A stretch of 64,000 nt of DNA from positions 4,513,352 through 4,577,351 of the forward strand of contig NZ_AQUI01000002.1 of assembly GCF_000371785.1 (NCBI RefSeq). Reading direction: 5' to 3'. Position 1 is the first letter of the stretch. Every line of letters begins with the position of its first letter. The notes beneath the pieces are model-generated. The model was not told the DNA's origin. It did not search any database and was given only the letters and a program-made list of their open reading frames with translations. Source of the stretch: Actinopolyspora halophila DSM 43834 (GTDB lineage Bacteria; Actinomycetota; Actinomycetes; Mycobacteriales; Pseudonocardiaceae). The position numbers and the translations under genes were made by a program. Below are positions 45,747 through 54,270 of the stretch, piece by piece.

Positions 45747-45893
45747 GACCGGACCTCCCATCACCTTGTCCCAGTGTGCCCGTACGACGGTTTCTCCAGG
45801 ACTGGTTCGGCCGAACGGATCGAATCGAACGTCACGTTCGCACCTCCCGCGTACTCCGCACGGTGTGCCACCGGAATCGGCAGGCCCGGGGAT

Positions 45894-46898
45894 TCACTCC
45901 CGCACCGGCCAGTGGCGCCGCCAGAGTTCGGCGGACAGCCCGTTCGCGTCCGCCCCGCTCTCCCGCGCGCTCTCCTCGGCGGAGCGGACGCGCTCGTCGA
46001 AAGCCAGCGCCACCGCACGCAACTCGTCCTCCGGGTCCAGCCCCCGGTGCTCGGCACGGGCCGCCAGGGCGAACAGCTCCGCCCCCACCCCGGAGCTCTC
46101 GGGCAGCAGGTCCGCCGGAACACCGGCCCGCCGCACCCGCTGGGCGAGTTTGGCCGCCAGAGCCACGGCGGGCTGGCCGTGCGCGACACCGTCCACAGCG
46201 GACTCGCGCTGCTTCTCGGCCTGCTTGAGCTCCTCCCAGCGCGCGTGCTGGGACTCGGCGTCGTGCACCGTGGCGTCCGTCTCGAAGACGTGGGGGTGTC
46301 GCGAGACGAGTTTGCTGACCAGCTCGGCGGCCACGGTGTCGACGTCGAACGGGTCCCGCGCGTCCTCGGTCGCCACCCTGGCGTGGAACAGGACCTGCAA
46401 CAGCACGTCCCCCAGCTCCTCGCGCATCGCCACGCGATCGCGACGCTCCAGGGCGTCCAACAACTCGTAGGTCTCCTCGACCAGGTAGGTGCGCAGGGAT
46501 TCGTGGGTTTGCCCCGCGTCCCACGGGCAACCGCCGGGAGAACGCAACCTGTCCATCACGGTCACCGCGTCGAGCAGCTCAGCGCCGTGCGGCGGCCGGG
46601 AACGTATCAGCGCGGCCCCGGCCGACAGCAGCTCCGTGACCGCCTCCGAGTGCTCCTCGGCCGCGATCAGCACCACGGCCTCGTGCCGCGCTTTCTCCAG
46701 CAGTTCGGGGGTCCGGGGCGGTTCGGTGGCTCCCGACGCCGCACGGGCGGACTCCGTGAGTCCCCTGTCCGCGTGGACCACGGCGGCGGAACGCAGCACC
46801 GGAACCGCCTCGGCCGGGATCGTGTCCCCCAAGCGGTCGTCGACGAGCACGACGGCACAACCGGTCACGGCGGAAGGCTGTTGGCGAGCGGCATCCAT
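45894..46898 (-). CDS. mazG: MazG nucleoside triphosphate pyrophosphohydrolase
   Basis: Hydrolyses damaged or non-canonical NTPs and dNTPs to monophosphates. 334 residues. The first 110 form the degenerate N-terminal region seen in mycobacterial MazG. MDRLRSPGGCPWDAGQTHES opens the catalytic domain, and EETYELLDALE plus EELGDVLLQVLFHA give the EExxE and ExxD magnesium sites. Corresponds to Rv1021. No relation to the MazEF pair at 26.7 kb beyond the name. Confidence 0.94.
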   Translation of the reverse strand: MDAARQQPSAVTGCAVVLVDDRLGDTIPAEAVPVLRSAAVVHADRGLTESARAASGATEPPRTPELLEKARHEAVVLIAAEEHSEAVTELLSAGAALIRSRPPHGAELLDAVTVMDRLRSPGGCPWDAGQTHESLRTYLVEETYELLDALERRDRVAMREELGDVLLQVLFHARVATEDARDPFDVDTVAAELVSKLVSRHPHVFETDATVHDAESQHARWEELKQAEKQRESAVDGVAHGQPAVALAAKLAQRVRRAGVPADLLPESSGVGAELFALAARAEHRGLDPEDELRAVALAFDERVRSAEESARESGADANGLSAELWRRHWPVRE

Positions 46899-46924
46899 GC
46901 CCTCGATTCTTCCACCACTTTGGG

Positions 46925-47206
46925 TAGTAGGTCCGGCGGCTCGGTTTGCGTGGGTGGGTGCTTCGGCGCCTGCGGCGCCGAAACATCCGCCCGAGCCCTC
47001 GGGCCGCAGAACCCGCGGACAGGAACTCCCGACAGAGGGGCACCGTTCAGCCCAAGCGCTTTGAGCCTATGCAACCCGACCGACCGCGGGTTCTCTCGTG
47101 GTGCTCTCGCGAGGACGGCCCCGACGTTGTGTAGGACGCTACCCGATGTCGGGGCACCCGCAGCGAGAGCCCGCGAGAGGTTCCGCCAAGTGACCCGCTG
47201 AGCAAA
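46925..47206 (-). repeat. Dispersed intergenic repeat, inverted copy of the 29.6-kb element
   Basis: Bases 47075-47185 are the exact reverse complement of 29662-29772. The left part (46925-47070) holds GGCGCCGAAACA and GGACAGGAACTCC, shared in diverged form with 4670-4805. It fills the gap between mazG and the SurA-like gene. Confidence 0.9.
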
Positions 47207-47229
47207 CCGGCTCCGGGACCCCTTACCGG

Positions 47230-48141
47230 CTAAAGGCGAAAGCCGCTGCGCTGCTCCTCGTCGGGCACCACGGTCACGGCCACGGGATCCCACACCCCGT
47301 AGCGGGGGCTGAGTTCGATCCCGGTGCGCTGGGCGGTCAGGCCGAGCAACCGCGCCCCGAACTTCTGCTCGAGCTGCGCGGCCGACCCCGTCGCGGCACT
47401 CTGCCCCTGCTCATCCACACTCCGGCGTTCGGTGATCCGCGCGACCATCCACTTCGTGGAACGCCCGCTTCCGCGGAACGCCAGCACAGTTCCCGACTCG
47501 GCCGCGAACAGCGGAGTGTTGGCGGCCATACTCGGGTTGTTCGCCGCGCGCAGTTCTCTGCCCTCGCCCGCCGGACTCCCGGACGAGCTGTCCTCGGCGA
47601 TCAGCTCAGCGGCCTGCTCCGGCCCGCGCGCCATGCGCTCGGCCTTGCTCTTGGCCTCCGCGCGGGTGGTGGCGCTGGTGTAGTCGAAACGCACCGAGAC
47701 CTTGGGCAGTTGCTTACTGCCGAGTTCACGCATCAGCAGCAGCGACCTCGTCACCGAACGGGCCTGGTCAGCGGTGAAGATCGTCTCGCTCATGGCGGCC
47801 TCGGCACCGCCCTGGCGCTCGATCAACTCGGTGACCCGCTGCTCGGTGACTCGCAGGTCCTGCCTGCGGGCGGCCCGGTCGGCCAGTTCCTGCCGCACCG
47901 TGAACGCCGCTATCCTGCTTGCCAACTCGTCCTTGCGGTTCTCGCTCTCGAGTTGTTCCAGCATCCTCGGCCTGCTCTGCAGCACGGCGTCGAAGCGATT
48001 CTCCACAGTGCTCACCGGAATGGCGTGGTCGCCGACGATGGCGGCCGAGCCCACCTTCGCGGGATGGGCACCACAGCCCGTCAACAACGCGGCGGCGAGC
48101 AACGCGACGATCAATCGTGGACGAACGATGACGGATCTCAC
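47230..48141 (-). CDS. SurA-like peptidyl-prolyl isomerase/chaperone lipoprotein
   Basis: 303 residues. The lipoprotein signal LIVALLAAALLTGC is followed by a SurA N-terminal-type helical domain, with VSTVENRFDAVLQSRP and a run of amphipathic helices up to about residue 130. A second part, VSVRFDYTSATTRAEAKSKA and NTPLFAAESGTVLAFRG, resembles the degenerate parvulin region. In Pseudonocardiales and mycobacteria a SurA-like gene lies between mfd and mazG. A chaperone role for exported proteins is inferred. Confidence 0.85.
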   Translation of the reverse strand: MRSVIVRPRLIVALLAAALLTGCGAHPAKVGSAAIVGDHAIPVSTVENRFDAVLQSRPRMLEQLESENRKDELASRIAAFTVRQELADRAARRQDLRVTEQRVTELIERQGGAEAAMSETIFTADQARSVTRSLLLMRELGSKQLPKVSVRFDYTSATTRAEAKSKAERMARGPEQAAELIAEDSSSGSPAGEGRELRAANNPSMAANTPLFAAESGTVLAFRGSGRSTKWMVARITERRSVDEQGQSAATGSAAQLEQKFGARLLGLTAQRTGIELSPRYGVWDPVAVTVVPDEEQRSGFRL

Positions 48142-48333
48142 AGGATCACTTTCTCACGAGACACCCCGGCTTGTCCGTAAACCCGTTGTGATCATGACCG
48201 ATCACGTTCCGTACCATCGTCCGGATGTCACCGTGCTCCGGCGCGGTTCCGGCGTCCAGTTTTGCCTAAAACTGGGAGATCCACGTCCACAACGGACACG
48301 GCACGAACCGACCGTCGAGCCGAGCGGTGAACC

Positions 48334-49155
48334 TCAGCGCAGGGAGCGCAGCTCCCGGCGGAAGGCGGCGGGCGTGGCCGGGACGAGGTGCCGGAGCGGT
48401 TCGCCGTCCGGGTCCTCGGCCGGGCGCTTGAGCACCGACAGCACCGCGCCCTCGGGGCCGAAGTAGTAGTTCAGCGGGAACTCGCTGGCCTCCTCCTTGC
48501 CCCAGGAGCCCTTGTGGGCCTTGCCGAGCTGCATGACGAAGTGCTGCCCTCCGCTCGTGAGCCGCTCGACGCGGTCGTACCGGCGCTGCACCGGATCCCG
48601 CTCGGCACGGCCGACGTCGGGGGCGCCGAACGCGGGCTCGTCCTCCTCGCCACGCGAGCGGAGCGGCGGCCGCTCGGCGGGCACGACGATCTCCTCGTCG
48701 GCGACCGGTTCCACCGCGTCGGGCAGCAGGCTGGCCACGACCGAGTGCAGGTCGTCGGCGTCGACCGGCTCGAGCAGCACCTGCCCGCGCTCCCAGACCG
48801 CCAGCACGGCCACGTCGTCGGACTCGGCGAGGTGGAAACTGCCCTGCACCCGCTGCTCGTCCTCGACGAAGCCGTACCAGCCGTAGATCCGCCGATGCGG
48901 GTTGTGCAGCAACCGAACCGTCTCGCGCAGCTCAGGGACCGGGTTGTCCACGGTGGCCAGACCGCGCTCGCGCAGATCGGCCAGCACGTCCTTGATCAGG
49001 CGCACCCGCTCCCGGTACGTGCTGCCCGGTGAGAGCCCTTCGAGGCCTGCGGGCTTGGGCGTGCCCGCACCGCACTCGCCGCTGTGCAGCACGTCGTAGG
49101 CGGCGTAGTCGAGCAGGACCGGGTTCCGGGTGATCCTTTCAAACCGCCGGGACAC
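48334..49155 (-). CDS. EspG-like ESX secretion chaperone
   Basis: 273 residues. It resembles EspG, the cytosolic chaperone that binds the tip of PE-PPE dimers before type VII export: LRETVRLLHNPHRRIYGWYG, RVQGSFHLAESDDVAVLAVW and RGQVLLEPVDADDLHSVVAS, then a C-terminal strand region GQHFVMQLGKAHKGSWGKEE. The GTG start at 49155 has only a GC-rich, weak binding site. It is the last gene of the PE-like, lipoprotein, PPE-like, EspG cassette. Confidence 0.85.
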   Translation of the reverse strand: MSRRFERITRNPVLLDYAAYDVLHSGECGAGTPKPAGLEGLSPGSTYRERVRLIKDVLADLRERGLATVDNPVPELRETVRLLHNPHRRIYGWYGFVEDEQRVQGSFHLAESDDVAVLAVWERGQVLLEPVDADDLHSVVASLLPDAVEPVADEEIVVPAERPPLRSRGEEDEPAFGAPDVGRAERDPVQRRYDRVERLTSGGQHFVMQLGKAHKGSWGKEEASEFPLNYYFGPEGAVLSVLKRPAEDPDGEPLRHLVPATPAAFRRELRSLR

Positions 49156-49185
49156 GACCGCCCCCGCGCACTGCCCTCATCGCAC

Positions 49186-50616
49186 TCACTGCTGCTCTTC
49201 CCGTTCGGCTCGACCCTGTTCGGCGCCGGTCGCACCGATGACCGGCGGGGCGGTGCGCTCGTCGGTGCCGAACAGCTCGTTGGGGTCGTTCTCGTCGAGC
49301 AACCAGTCGGGCCGCTCGTGCGTGTCCTCGCCCTCGCCGCCCTGCTGCTGACCGCGCCCCGCGGCGCCACCCATCGGAGCACCGGCACCCGTGGCCGCGC
49401 GGGGAACCCCCGCACCGGTGGTCGTACCCGACGTCGACGGGGCGCTGCCGACACCGCCGCGCCCACCACCGGGCAGCGACCCGGTGCCACCGCGACCGCC
49501 CGTGCCGGTTCCGGTTCCCGTTCCCGCGCCGGTGCCGGGGATGCCGCGCCCGCTGATGCCCGCGCCCTCGGCCTTGCCGCCGAGCAGACCACCACCGAGG
49601 ACGGCGCCGCCGGCAGCCAGCCCGGCACCCCCCGCGGCGCCCGCGAGCGCGCCGCGCTGATCCCCGGCGAACGGATCCGTGTCGACGGAATCGCGCTGTG
49701 ACCACCACGCGGATCGCGTTGCCCCGGGAGAACCGCTGCCGCTGCCGTGGCCACCACCGGCAGTTCCGCCGCCTGAGCCGCCGCCGGTACCGGTGTGCCC
49801 GGAGGTTCCGGCCTGGTCGGTTCCGGCGGGGCCCGAGTAGCCCCCACCCGTCCCGCCGGGGCGGGCGACGTTGGAACCGGAACCATCACCGCTGCCACCG
49901 ACGCCGAATCCGCCGACGCCGGTGCCGTCGCCGGGCTTCCGGTCGTCGGGGGGCGCGGGCTGGGAGGGTTCCTTGTGCCCGTCGAAGGACGGAACCGCTC
50001 CCGTGTTGCCTCCGGTGGTGTCACCGTATCCGCGCAGCGACATCTGGTTCTGCTGGTGCTGCGCCTGGTAGTTCTGGGCCTCGGCCGCGTAGCCCGTCGG
50101 ATTGGTGGTCACCGTCAGCGGGTTCATCGTCGGTGGCTCGGAAGGCACCTCGACGACCTTCTTCTTGCTCTCGTTGAAGCCGGAGCTCTGCGCCTCCAGC
50201 ACCTTCCCGGCTTCCTGGCAACGACTGCCGGCCGTGTCGGCGGCTTCGCGCAGCGGGCGGATCGAACTCTGCGCCGCCTCGGCGGCCTCGCCTTTCCAGG
50301 AGGAACGCATCATGCCGAGGGCACCGTCGAGCTCGGTCGCCACCTCGGAGTGCTTCTCGGAGACCTTGCCCCAGCCCTGCACCGCCTCGTCGAGGCTGCC
50401 GGTACCGGCTCCGTGGTGGAACCACATGTAGATCTGGTGGCCGTCCGTGCCCTCCGGACGGATGTCGGGGGTCAGCTGGTCGTGCACCCAGTCGCAGGCG
50501 TTGTTGAACCCCTCGGCGGTGGAGCTCGCGGCGCTCTGCACCCCGTCGACGACGGCGTTGCCCGCGTCCTGGACGCCCTCCACGACGTTGTTGACCACGT
50601 CCATGCCCCAGCCCAT
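49186..50616 (-). CDS. PPE-like type VII secretion substrate, glycine-rich
   Basis: 476 residues. The N-terminal 180 residues are helical: QIYMWFHHGAGTGSLDEAVQ, then GMMRSSWKGEAAEAAQSSIR with the WxG turn, then a third helix pair. From about 230 on the protein is a Gly/Thr/Pro-rich tail with short conserved islands (HKEPSQPAPPDDRK) and ends DPNELFGTDERTAPPVIGA. Typical of Pseudonocardiales PPE-like proteins. The ATG overlaps the DUF3558 stop by one base. The partner is probably the PE-like protein at 51242. Confidence 0.84.
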   Translation of the reverse strand: MGWGMDVVNNVVEGVQDAGNAVVDGVQSAASSTAEGFNNACDWVHDQLTPDIRPEGTDGHQIYMWFHHGAGTGSLDEAVQGWGKVSEKHSEVATELDGALGMMRSSWKGEAAEAAQSSIRPLREAADTAGSRCQEAGKVLEAQSSGFNESKKKVVEVPSEPPTMNPLTVTTNPTGYAAEAQNYQAQHQQNQMSLRGYGDTTGGNTGAVPSFDGHKEPSQPAPPDDRKPGDGTGVGGFGVGGSGDGSGSNVARPGGTGGGYSGPAGTDQAGTSGHTGTGGGSGGGTAGGGHGSGSGSPGATRSAWWSQRDSVDTDPFAGDQRGALAGAAGGAGLAAGGAVLGGGLLGGKAEGAGISGRGIPGTGAGTGTGTGTGGRGGTGSLPGGGRGGVGSAPSTSGTTTGAGVPRAATGAGAPMGGAAGRGQQQGGEGEDTHERPDWLLDENDPNELFGTDERTAPPVIGATGAEQGRAEREEQQ

Positions 50617-51245
50617 CAGGCACCCGCCTTCAGCGTCTTCACGACCTCGGTCGCCACGTCACGGGCACGCCCGCACGGATCGCCCGCGTAGGGCGAGCCT
50701 TCGCCGAGCTGAACCTGAGTGAGGAAGGTCAAGCTGTCGGTAACGCCGACCTCGACCTCGCAGGTTCCTTCCTGCTCTGGCGTACTAGCCGAGCTACCCG
50801 CCGCGACAGCCGGTTGCCCAGCGATTGGTTCCAGTTCCCGGAAGTATTCGAAAACGCCTTGTCCGCGCCTGAAGTAAGTATTCTTCAGCCCGTCCCCGTT
50901 GACCATGAAGGTCACACCAGTACTGGAAACCGTGTAGTCCGGTGGCCCACCCATGTACTGCCAACTGCAGCTTGGTCCTCCCGTGGCTTCCTTATCCACT
51001 TCGGACTCCCATTGCTGCATGTCCAGGGTCTCGATCTGTCCCTTTTCGAGAACACTGCACGGCTTCTGCTGGAACTCCTCGGTATCCAAGGGTTCCTGCA
51101 CCTTCGGAGCACCGTGCATGTTCACCGAAGAGGACGACGGCTGCTCCGAGGTGTCCGTGGTGCCCGCGCCCGAACCGCACCCGGCCAGCAGGGCCACCGC
51201 CGACAGCGCGGCACTCGTCAGGGCAAGCTTGTGTCGCACCGTCAC
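50616..51245 (-). CDS. DUF3558 lipoprotein
   Basis: 209 residues with lipobox AVALLAGC, then a Ser/Thr-rich linker and the DUF3558 domain: QQKPCSVLEKGQIETLDMQQ, CSWQYMGGPPDYTVSSTGVT and FEYFRELEPIAGQPAVAA, with paired cysteines. This family is regularly placed between PE-like and PPE-like genes in Pseudonocardiales. It sits on the outer face of the membrane; the function is unknown. Confidence 0.88.
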   Translation of the reverse strand: MTVRHKLALTSAALSAVALLAGCGSGAGTTDTSEQPSSSSVNMHGAPKVQEPLDTEEFQQKPCSVLEKGQIETLDMQQWESEVDKEATGGPSCSWQYMGGPPDYTVSSTGVTFMVNGDGLKNTYFRRGQGVFEYFRELEPIAGQPAVAAGSSASTPEQEGTCEVEVGVTDSLTFLTQVQLGEGSPYAGDPCGRARDVATEVVKTLKAGA

Positions 51246-51640
51246 GCCTCCGCCCTGAACCGGCGGGCCGCCTCGTCGTCATCGGCGTCGTAGCGCCGCA
51301 TTGCCGCTTCGAGGTTCTCCATCATCGCCTGAATGTTCGCCTTGTCCTGCCTGTTCGAGGCTACGTAATTGTTCACCAGTTCCGGCCCCATGGCCTTGAC
51401 CGCCTGCTGGCTGTACGGGTCACCACCAGGAGGAACGATGCGATCGTGCTGCAGGGCTTCCCGCTCAGCATCGTCCAAGTGCCCCAGAGCTCGCTGAAGC
51501 TTGGTGATGACCTCGGGGATCTGCTCACGGTCGACCTGGTAACTCATGCCGGTGGCCGCACCCGAGGCGATCGCCTGCGACGCGTCGGCGGGCTTGGCGA
51601 TGGTGCCGTCACCCATCAGAGCCATCTGAACCTCGGCCAC
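51242..51640 (-). CDS. PE-like helical protein of the type VII cassette
   Basis: 132 residues, mainly helical. GMSYQVDREQIPEVITKLQR and ALGHLDDAEREALQHDRIVP form a helical hairpin, and YSQQAVKAMGPELVNNYVAS, with a C-terminal Y-x-x-x-[DE]-like element (RYDADDD), supports type VII export. Four-base overlap with the DUF3558 gene. Presumed partner of the PPE-like protein. Confidence 0.8.
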   Translation of the reverse strand: MAEVQMALMGDGTIAKPADASQAIASGAATGMSYQVDREQIPEVITKLQRALGHLDDAEREALQHDRIVPPGGDPYSQQAVKAMGPELVNNYVASNRQDKANIQAMMENLEAAMRRYDADDDEAARRFRAEA

Positions 51641-51735
51641 GCACGAACCTCCTGTCCGACCGGATGCTCCAAGACAGAGTCTGCCAGACGATCAGCACAC
51701 CGTGTCCCGGTTCGACCGAACTCGCCCGCACGGCT

Positions 51736-51921
51736 TCAGGTGTCGTAACGACCCGTGCTGACCTGCGCGAGGAACCGGCGCCATTGATCCACCGACACTT
51801 CGACGTGCGCCTCGTCCGGAGCCTTGGAGTCCCGCACCAGCGCCCCGTCCGAGACCAACGCCACCTCCACGCAGTTGTACTGCTCGGAGCGCCTGCTCCT
51901 GCGCCATTTCAGCTCATTCAT
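51736..51921 (-). CDS. DUF397 protein
   Basis: 61 residues with the DUF397 signature: WRRSRRSEQYNCVEVALVSD, ALVRDSKAPD and SVDQWRRFLAQV. Such proteins are encoded next to XRE/DUF5753 regulators and act like their small antagonists (BldB/WhiJ-type systems in Streptomyces). Eight-base overlap with the regulator gene upstream. Confidence 0.9.
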   Translation of the reverse strand: MNELKWRRSRRSEQYNCVEVALVSDGALVRDSKAPDEAHVEVSVDQWRRFLAQVSTGRYDT

Positions 51922-52756
51922 CGGTGAGCCCTTCCGCGATTCCCGCGATCAGTTCGTTGGAGGCGGCCTCATCCAAAGCACAGCTCTCCAACGTGCGACA
52001 CACTTTCACAAACGGTTCGACATCGGTAGCTTCAGTGATGAAGACGCCGAGGCTACGAGCTTCCACGAACACGTACGGGTTTCCGTCCGCCAGCTCGTAC
52101 ATGGAAAAGGGACCGCCCTGGGCCGGGCTCTCCCGAGCCCTGGCTGGGACCACACGCACGCTGACGTTGTCCCGCCGCTGAACCGTCAGCAGGTAGTCCA
52201 GCTGCTCACGCATGATTCGCGAGTTTCCCAGGCTCCGATGCAGCGCCCCCTCTTCGATGAAGAACGACACTTCCGGTCCCGAGGGGCGGGACAGGACAGC
52301 CTGCCTTCCCAGCCGGGTCGAGATCCTGCGTTCGAGGTCTTCGTCACCCGCGGCGGGGGACCCCAGCACCAGGCGCGCGTAGTCCGCCGTCTGCACCAGT
52401 CCCGGTATCAGCGCCACCTGCACATCGGTGATCGCGACGGCTTCCCGCTCCAACACCATGAGGCTCGCCAGCTGATCGGGCAGGTGCCCGGTGGCCAGCC
52501 ACGAGGCGGTCTCGGAGGTCTCCCCGATCCGCTCGATGAGCTCGCGCTTCTCGTCTCCGGTCACTCCGTACAACGCGCACAGCGCGCTCGCTTCCTCCCT
52601 GTCGGGCACCCGCTGGCCTTGTTCGTTGCGGTTGATCGTCGCGGAGGAGACTCCGAGCGAAGACGCCACCGATCGGGTGGTCATTCCGCTCCTTTTTCGC
52701 AGGCTCTTCAGTTGCAGGCCGATCCCGACCTGACGTAGTCGTTCCGCTTGTTTCAT
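51914..52756 (-). CDS. XRE regulator with DUF5753 ligand/partner domain (WhiJ-like)
   Basis: 280 residues. The N-terminal helix-turn-helix is LKSLRKRSGMTTRSVASSLG then SSATINRNEQGQRVPDREEA. The DUF5753 part from about 90 on includes LIPGLVQTADYARLVLGSPA, SFFIEEGALHRSLGN and NVSVRVVPARARES. Pairs with the DUF397 gene it overlaps. It is divergent from a small Cys-containing gene, and the gap holds a dyad that may be its operator. Confidence 0.92.
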   Translation of the reverse strand: MKQAERLRQVGIGLQLKSLRKRSGMTTRSVASSLGVSSATINRNEQGQRVPDREEASALCALYGVTGDEKRELIERIGETSETASWLATGHLPDQLASLMVLEREAVAITDVQVALIPGLVQTADYARLVLGSPAAGDEDLERRISTRLGRQAVLSRPSGPEVSFFIEEGALHRSLGNSRIMREQLDYLLTVQRRDNVSVRVVPARARESPAQGGPFSMYELADGNPYVFVEARSLGVFITEATDVEPFVKVCRTLESCALDEAASNELIAGIAEGLTDE

Positions 52757-52829
52757 CGCGTCGACCTCCTGAAACGCAGGAAGAACCGTGTCAGCGTTCG
52801 ATGCAGAAATTCAGCAGACATGCTTTTGC

Positions 52830-52861
52830 GCTGTGTCGTTACAAATTCGCTGAAACACAGC
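52830..52861. promoter_or_regulatory. Dyad in the divergent promoter region (candidate XRE operator)
   Basis: GCTGTGT (52830-52836) and ACACAGC (52855-52861) form a perfect 7-bp inverted repeat with an 18-base AT-rich centre between the XRE gene and the gene at 52922. A related half, AAATTCAGC, lies at 52807. Autoregulation is inferred. Confidence 0.5.
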
Positions 52862-52921
52862 TTAGCGATCTAGCTTCACCGGAGTAAGGAACTGAACCGG
52901 AATCGATCCGAAAGGACGACC

Positions 52922-53185
52922 ATGTTTCCGAACCCGTACGACGACCGCGACGACGTGTACTGGATCGTCGGGCTGGCCACCGACATCCGCCACGCCACCG
53001 AGGTGATTCCCGGAGCGCACCCGTCGGGCGAGTGGATACCGACGCTGTGCCACCACTGGATCCGGTTGCCGTTCCCGACCCCGGCCGGCCGCGTCCCGAC
53101 CACCGCCGCGATCCAGCGACAGTGCGCCCACTGTGGGGAGATGGCCGAGCAGCGGGACTGCTCCGGAGTCATCTGGGACTTCTGA
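52922..53185 (+). CDS. Small protein with CxxC/His motif, divergent from XRE
   Basis: 87 residues, no known family recognised. LCHHWIRLPFPTPAGRV and RQCAHCGEMAEQRDCSGVIW contain Cys-His-His and CxxC sets that could bind zinc. A binding-site-like GGAAAGGA precedes the ATG. Its position, facing a DUF397/XRE pair across a shared promoter region, suggests it is a target of that regulator. Confidence 0.65.
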   Translation: MFPNPYDDRDDVYWIVGLATDIRHATEVIPGAHPSGEWIPTLCHHWIRLPFPTPAGRVPTTAAIQRQCAHCGEMAEQRDCSGVIWDF

Positions 53186-53194
53186 ACTGGGGAG

Positions 53195-53290
53195 TCGGCG
53201 GCTCGGTTCGCTCGGGTGGTTCCGTGGCGAAACCTCCCGCCTGCTCGTGAGCGGCGAAGCCCGACACCGGGCAGGCTCAAACAGTGGCGC
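53195..53290 (+). repeat. Partial copy of the dispersed intergenic repeat
   Basis: CGGCGGCTCGGTTCGCTCGG, then GTGGTTCCGTGGCGAAACC, matches the left ends of the elements at 29641, 43713 and 46930. It again starts just after a stop codon. Confidence 0.6.
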
Positions 53291-53298
53291 CGGTCGGA

Positions 53299-54213
53299 TC
53301 AGCCGGACACCAGGACGTTGACCGCGCGCGGCACGCACTCCACGTCCCACGGCGCCGCGGCCAGCGGATCCCCGTCCGCATAGGCGGTCACTCCCGGAAC
53401 GGACAACGAGACCCTCCGAGCTCTGAAGGTGCTCACCTGGGAGTACTCCACGTGCTTTCCACTGTAGACCGTGGGCAGGACGCGGATCAGCCGCCGGGCC
53501 GCGACCGGGCCGATCACGGTCACGTCGAGCAGCCCGTCGTCGGGCACGGCGTCCGGGCAGATCCGCATCCCTCCCCCATAACTGGGACCGTTGCCGACCG
53601 CCACCAGCACCGCGCTGGTGTGCCACGACCTACCGTCCAGCTCCAGCACGTAGTCCAACGGCCGCAGCCTGGCGAGCTCGGCGAGCACCGCCAGGTTGTA
53701 GCGCCATTCACCACGCGGCCAGGACATGCGGTTGGTGCGCTCGTTGACCCTGGCGTCGAACCCGCCCGCCAGCACGGTGCCGAACCAGTGCTCGCCGCAG
53801 CGCCCCGCGTCGAGCGCCCTGGTTCCACCGTCCAGCACCACGCGCGCGGCCGTCTCCGGATCACTGCCGTGGATCCCCAACATGCGGGCGTAGTCATTGC
53901 CGGTGCCCGCCGGGATCAGTCCGATCGGCGTGGCGGTACCGACCGCTGCTCGCAGCGCCGTGTTCATGATCCCGTCGCCACCGCAGACGACCAACGCTTC
54001 GGTACCGCTCGCCACGGCGTGCTCGGCCAGCCGCAGCGCGTGCGCCGCGTCGGCGCCCACCAGTTCGGTGACGGACGCCCCGGCACGACGCAGCCGGTCG
54101 ACCGCGCGGCGGGCCGCCCCGCGAGCCCGCCCCTTACCGGAGGCCGGATTGACGAGTAAGGAGATGTCGCGCACCGGCCGCTCCCTGTCCGCCGTGCCAA
54201 TACCTGTCTTCAC
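53299..54213 (-). CDS. Diacylglycerol/lipid kinase (DagK/YegS family)
   Basis: 304 residues. [20 protein letters not shown] is the phosphate-binding start, VVCGGDGIMNTALRAAVG the catalytic GGDG motif, LIPAGTGNDYARMLGI the third motif, and VGNGPSYGGGMRICPDAVPD the C-terminal domain signature. It phosphorylates diacylglycerol or a related lipid with ATP. Orthologue by context of Rv2252, linked to phosphatidylinositol mannoside synthesis in M. tuberculosis. The GTG at 54213 or the GTG at 54174 (with AGGGAGC upstream) could be the start. Confidence 0.9.
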   Translation of the reverse strand: MKTGIGTADRERPVRDISLLVNPASGKGRARGAARRAVDRLRRAGASVTELVGADAAHALRLAEHAVASGTEALVVCGGDGIMNTALRAAVGTATPIGLIPAGTGNDYARMLGIHGSDPETAARVVLDGGTRALDAGRCGEHWFGTVLAGGFDARVNERTNRMSWPRGEWRYNLAVLAELARLRPLDYVLELDGRSWHTSAVLVAVGNGPSYGGGMRICPDAVPDDGLLDVTVIGPVAARRLIRVLPTVYSGKHVEYSQVSTFRARRVSLSVPGVTAYADGDPLAAAPWDVECVPRAVNVLVSG

Positions 54214-54270
54214 CCTGCTCGGCGTGCTCGACCGCCGGTGCGGCGGCTCCGCCCGAAACCGCCGAGAACG

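Noticed and set aside
44208..47201. 997-codon open frame on the plus strand
   Set aside because: It runs antisense through two transglycosylase genes, mazG and a repeat. It has no family resemblance; the antisense genes have all their motifs.
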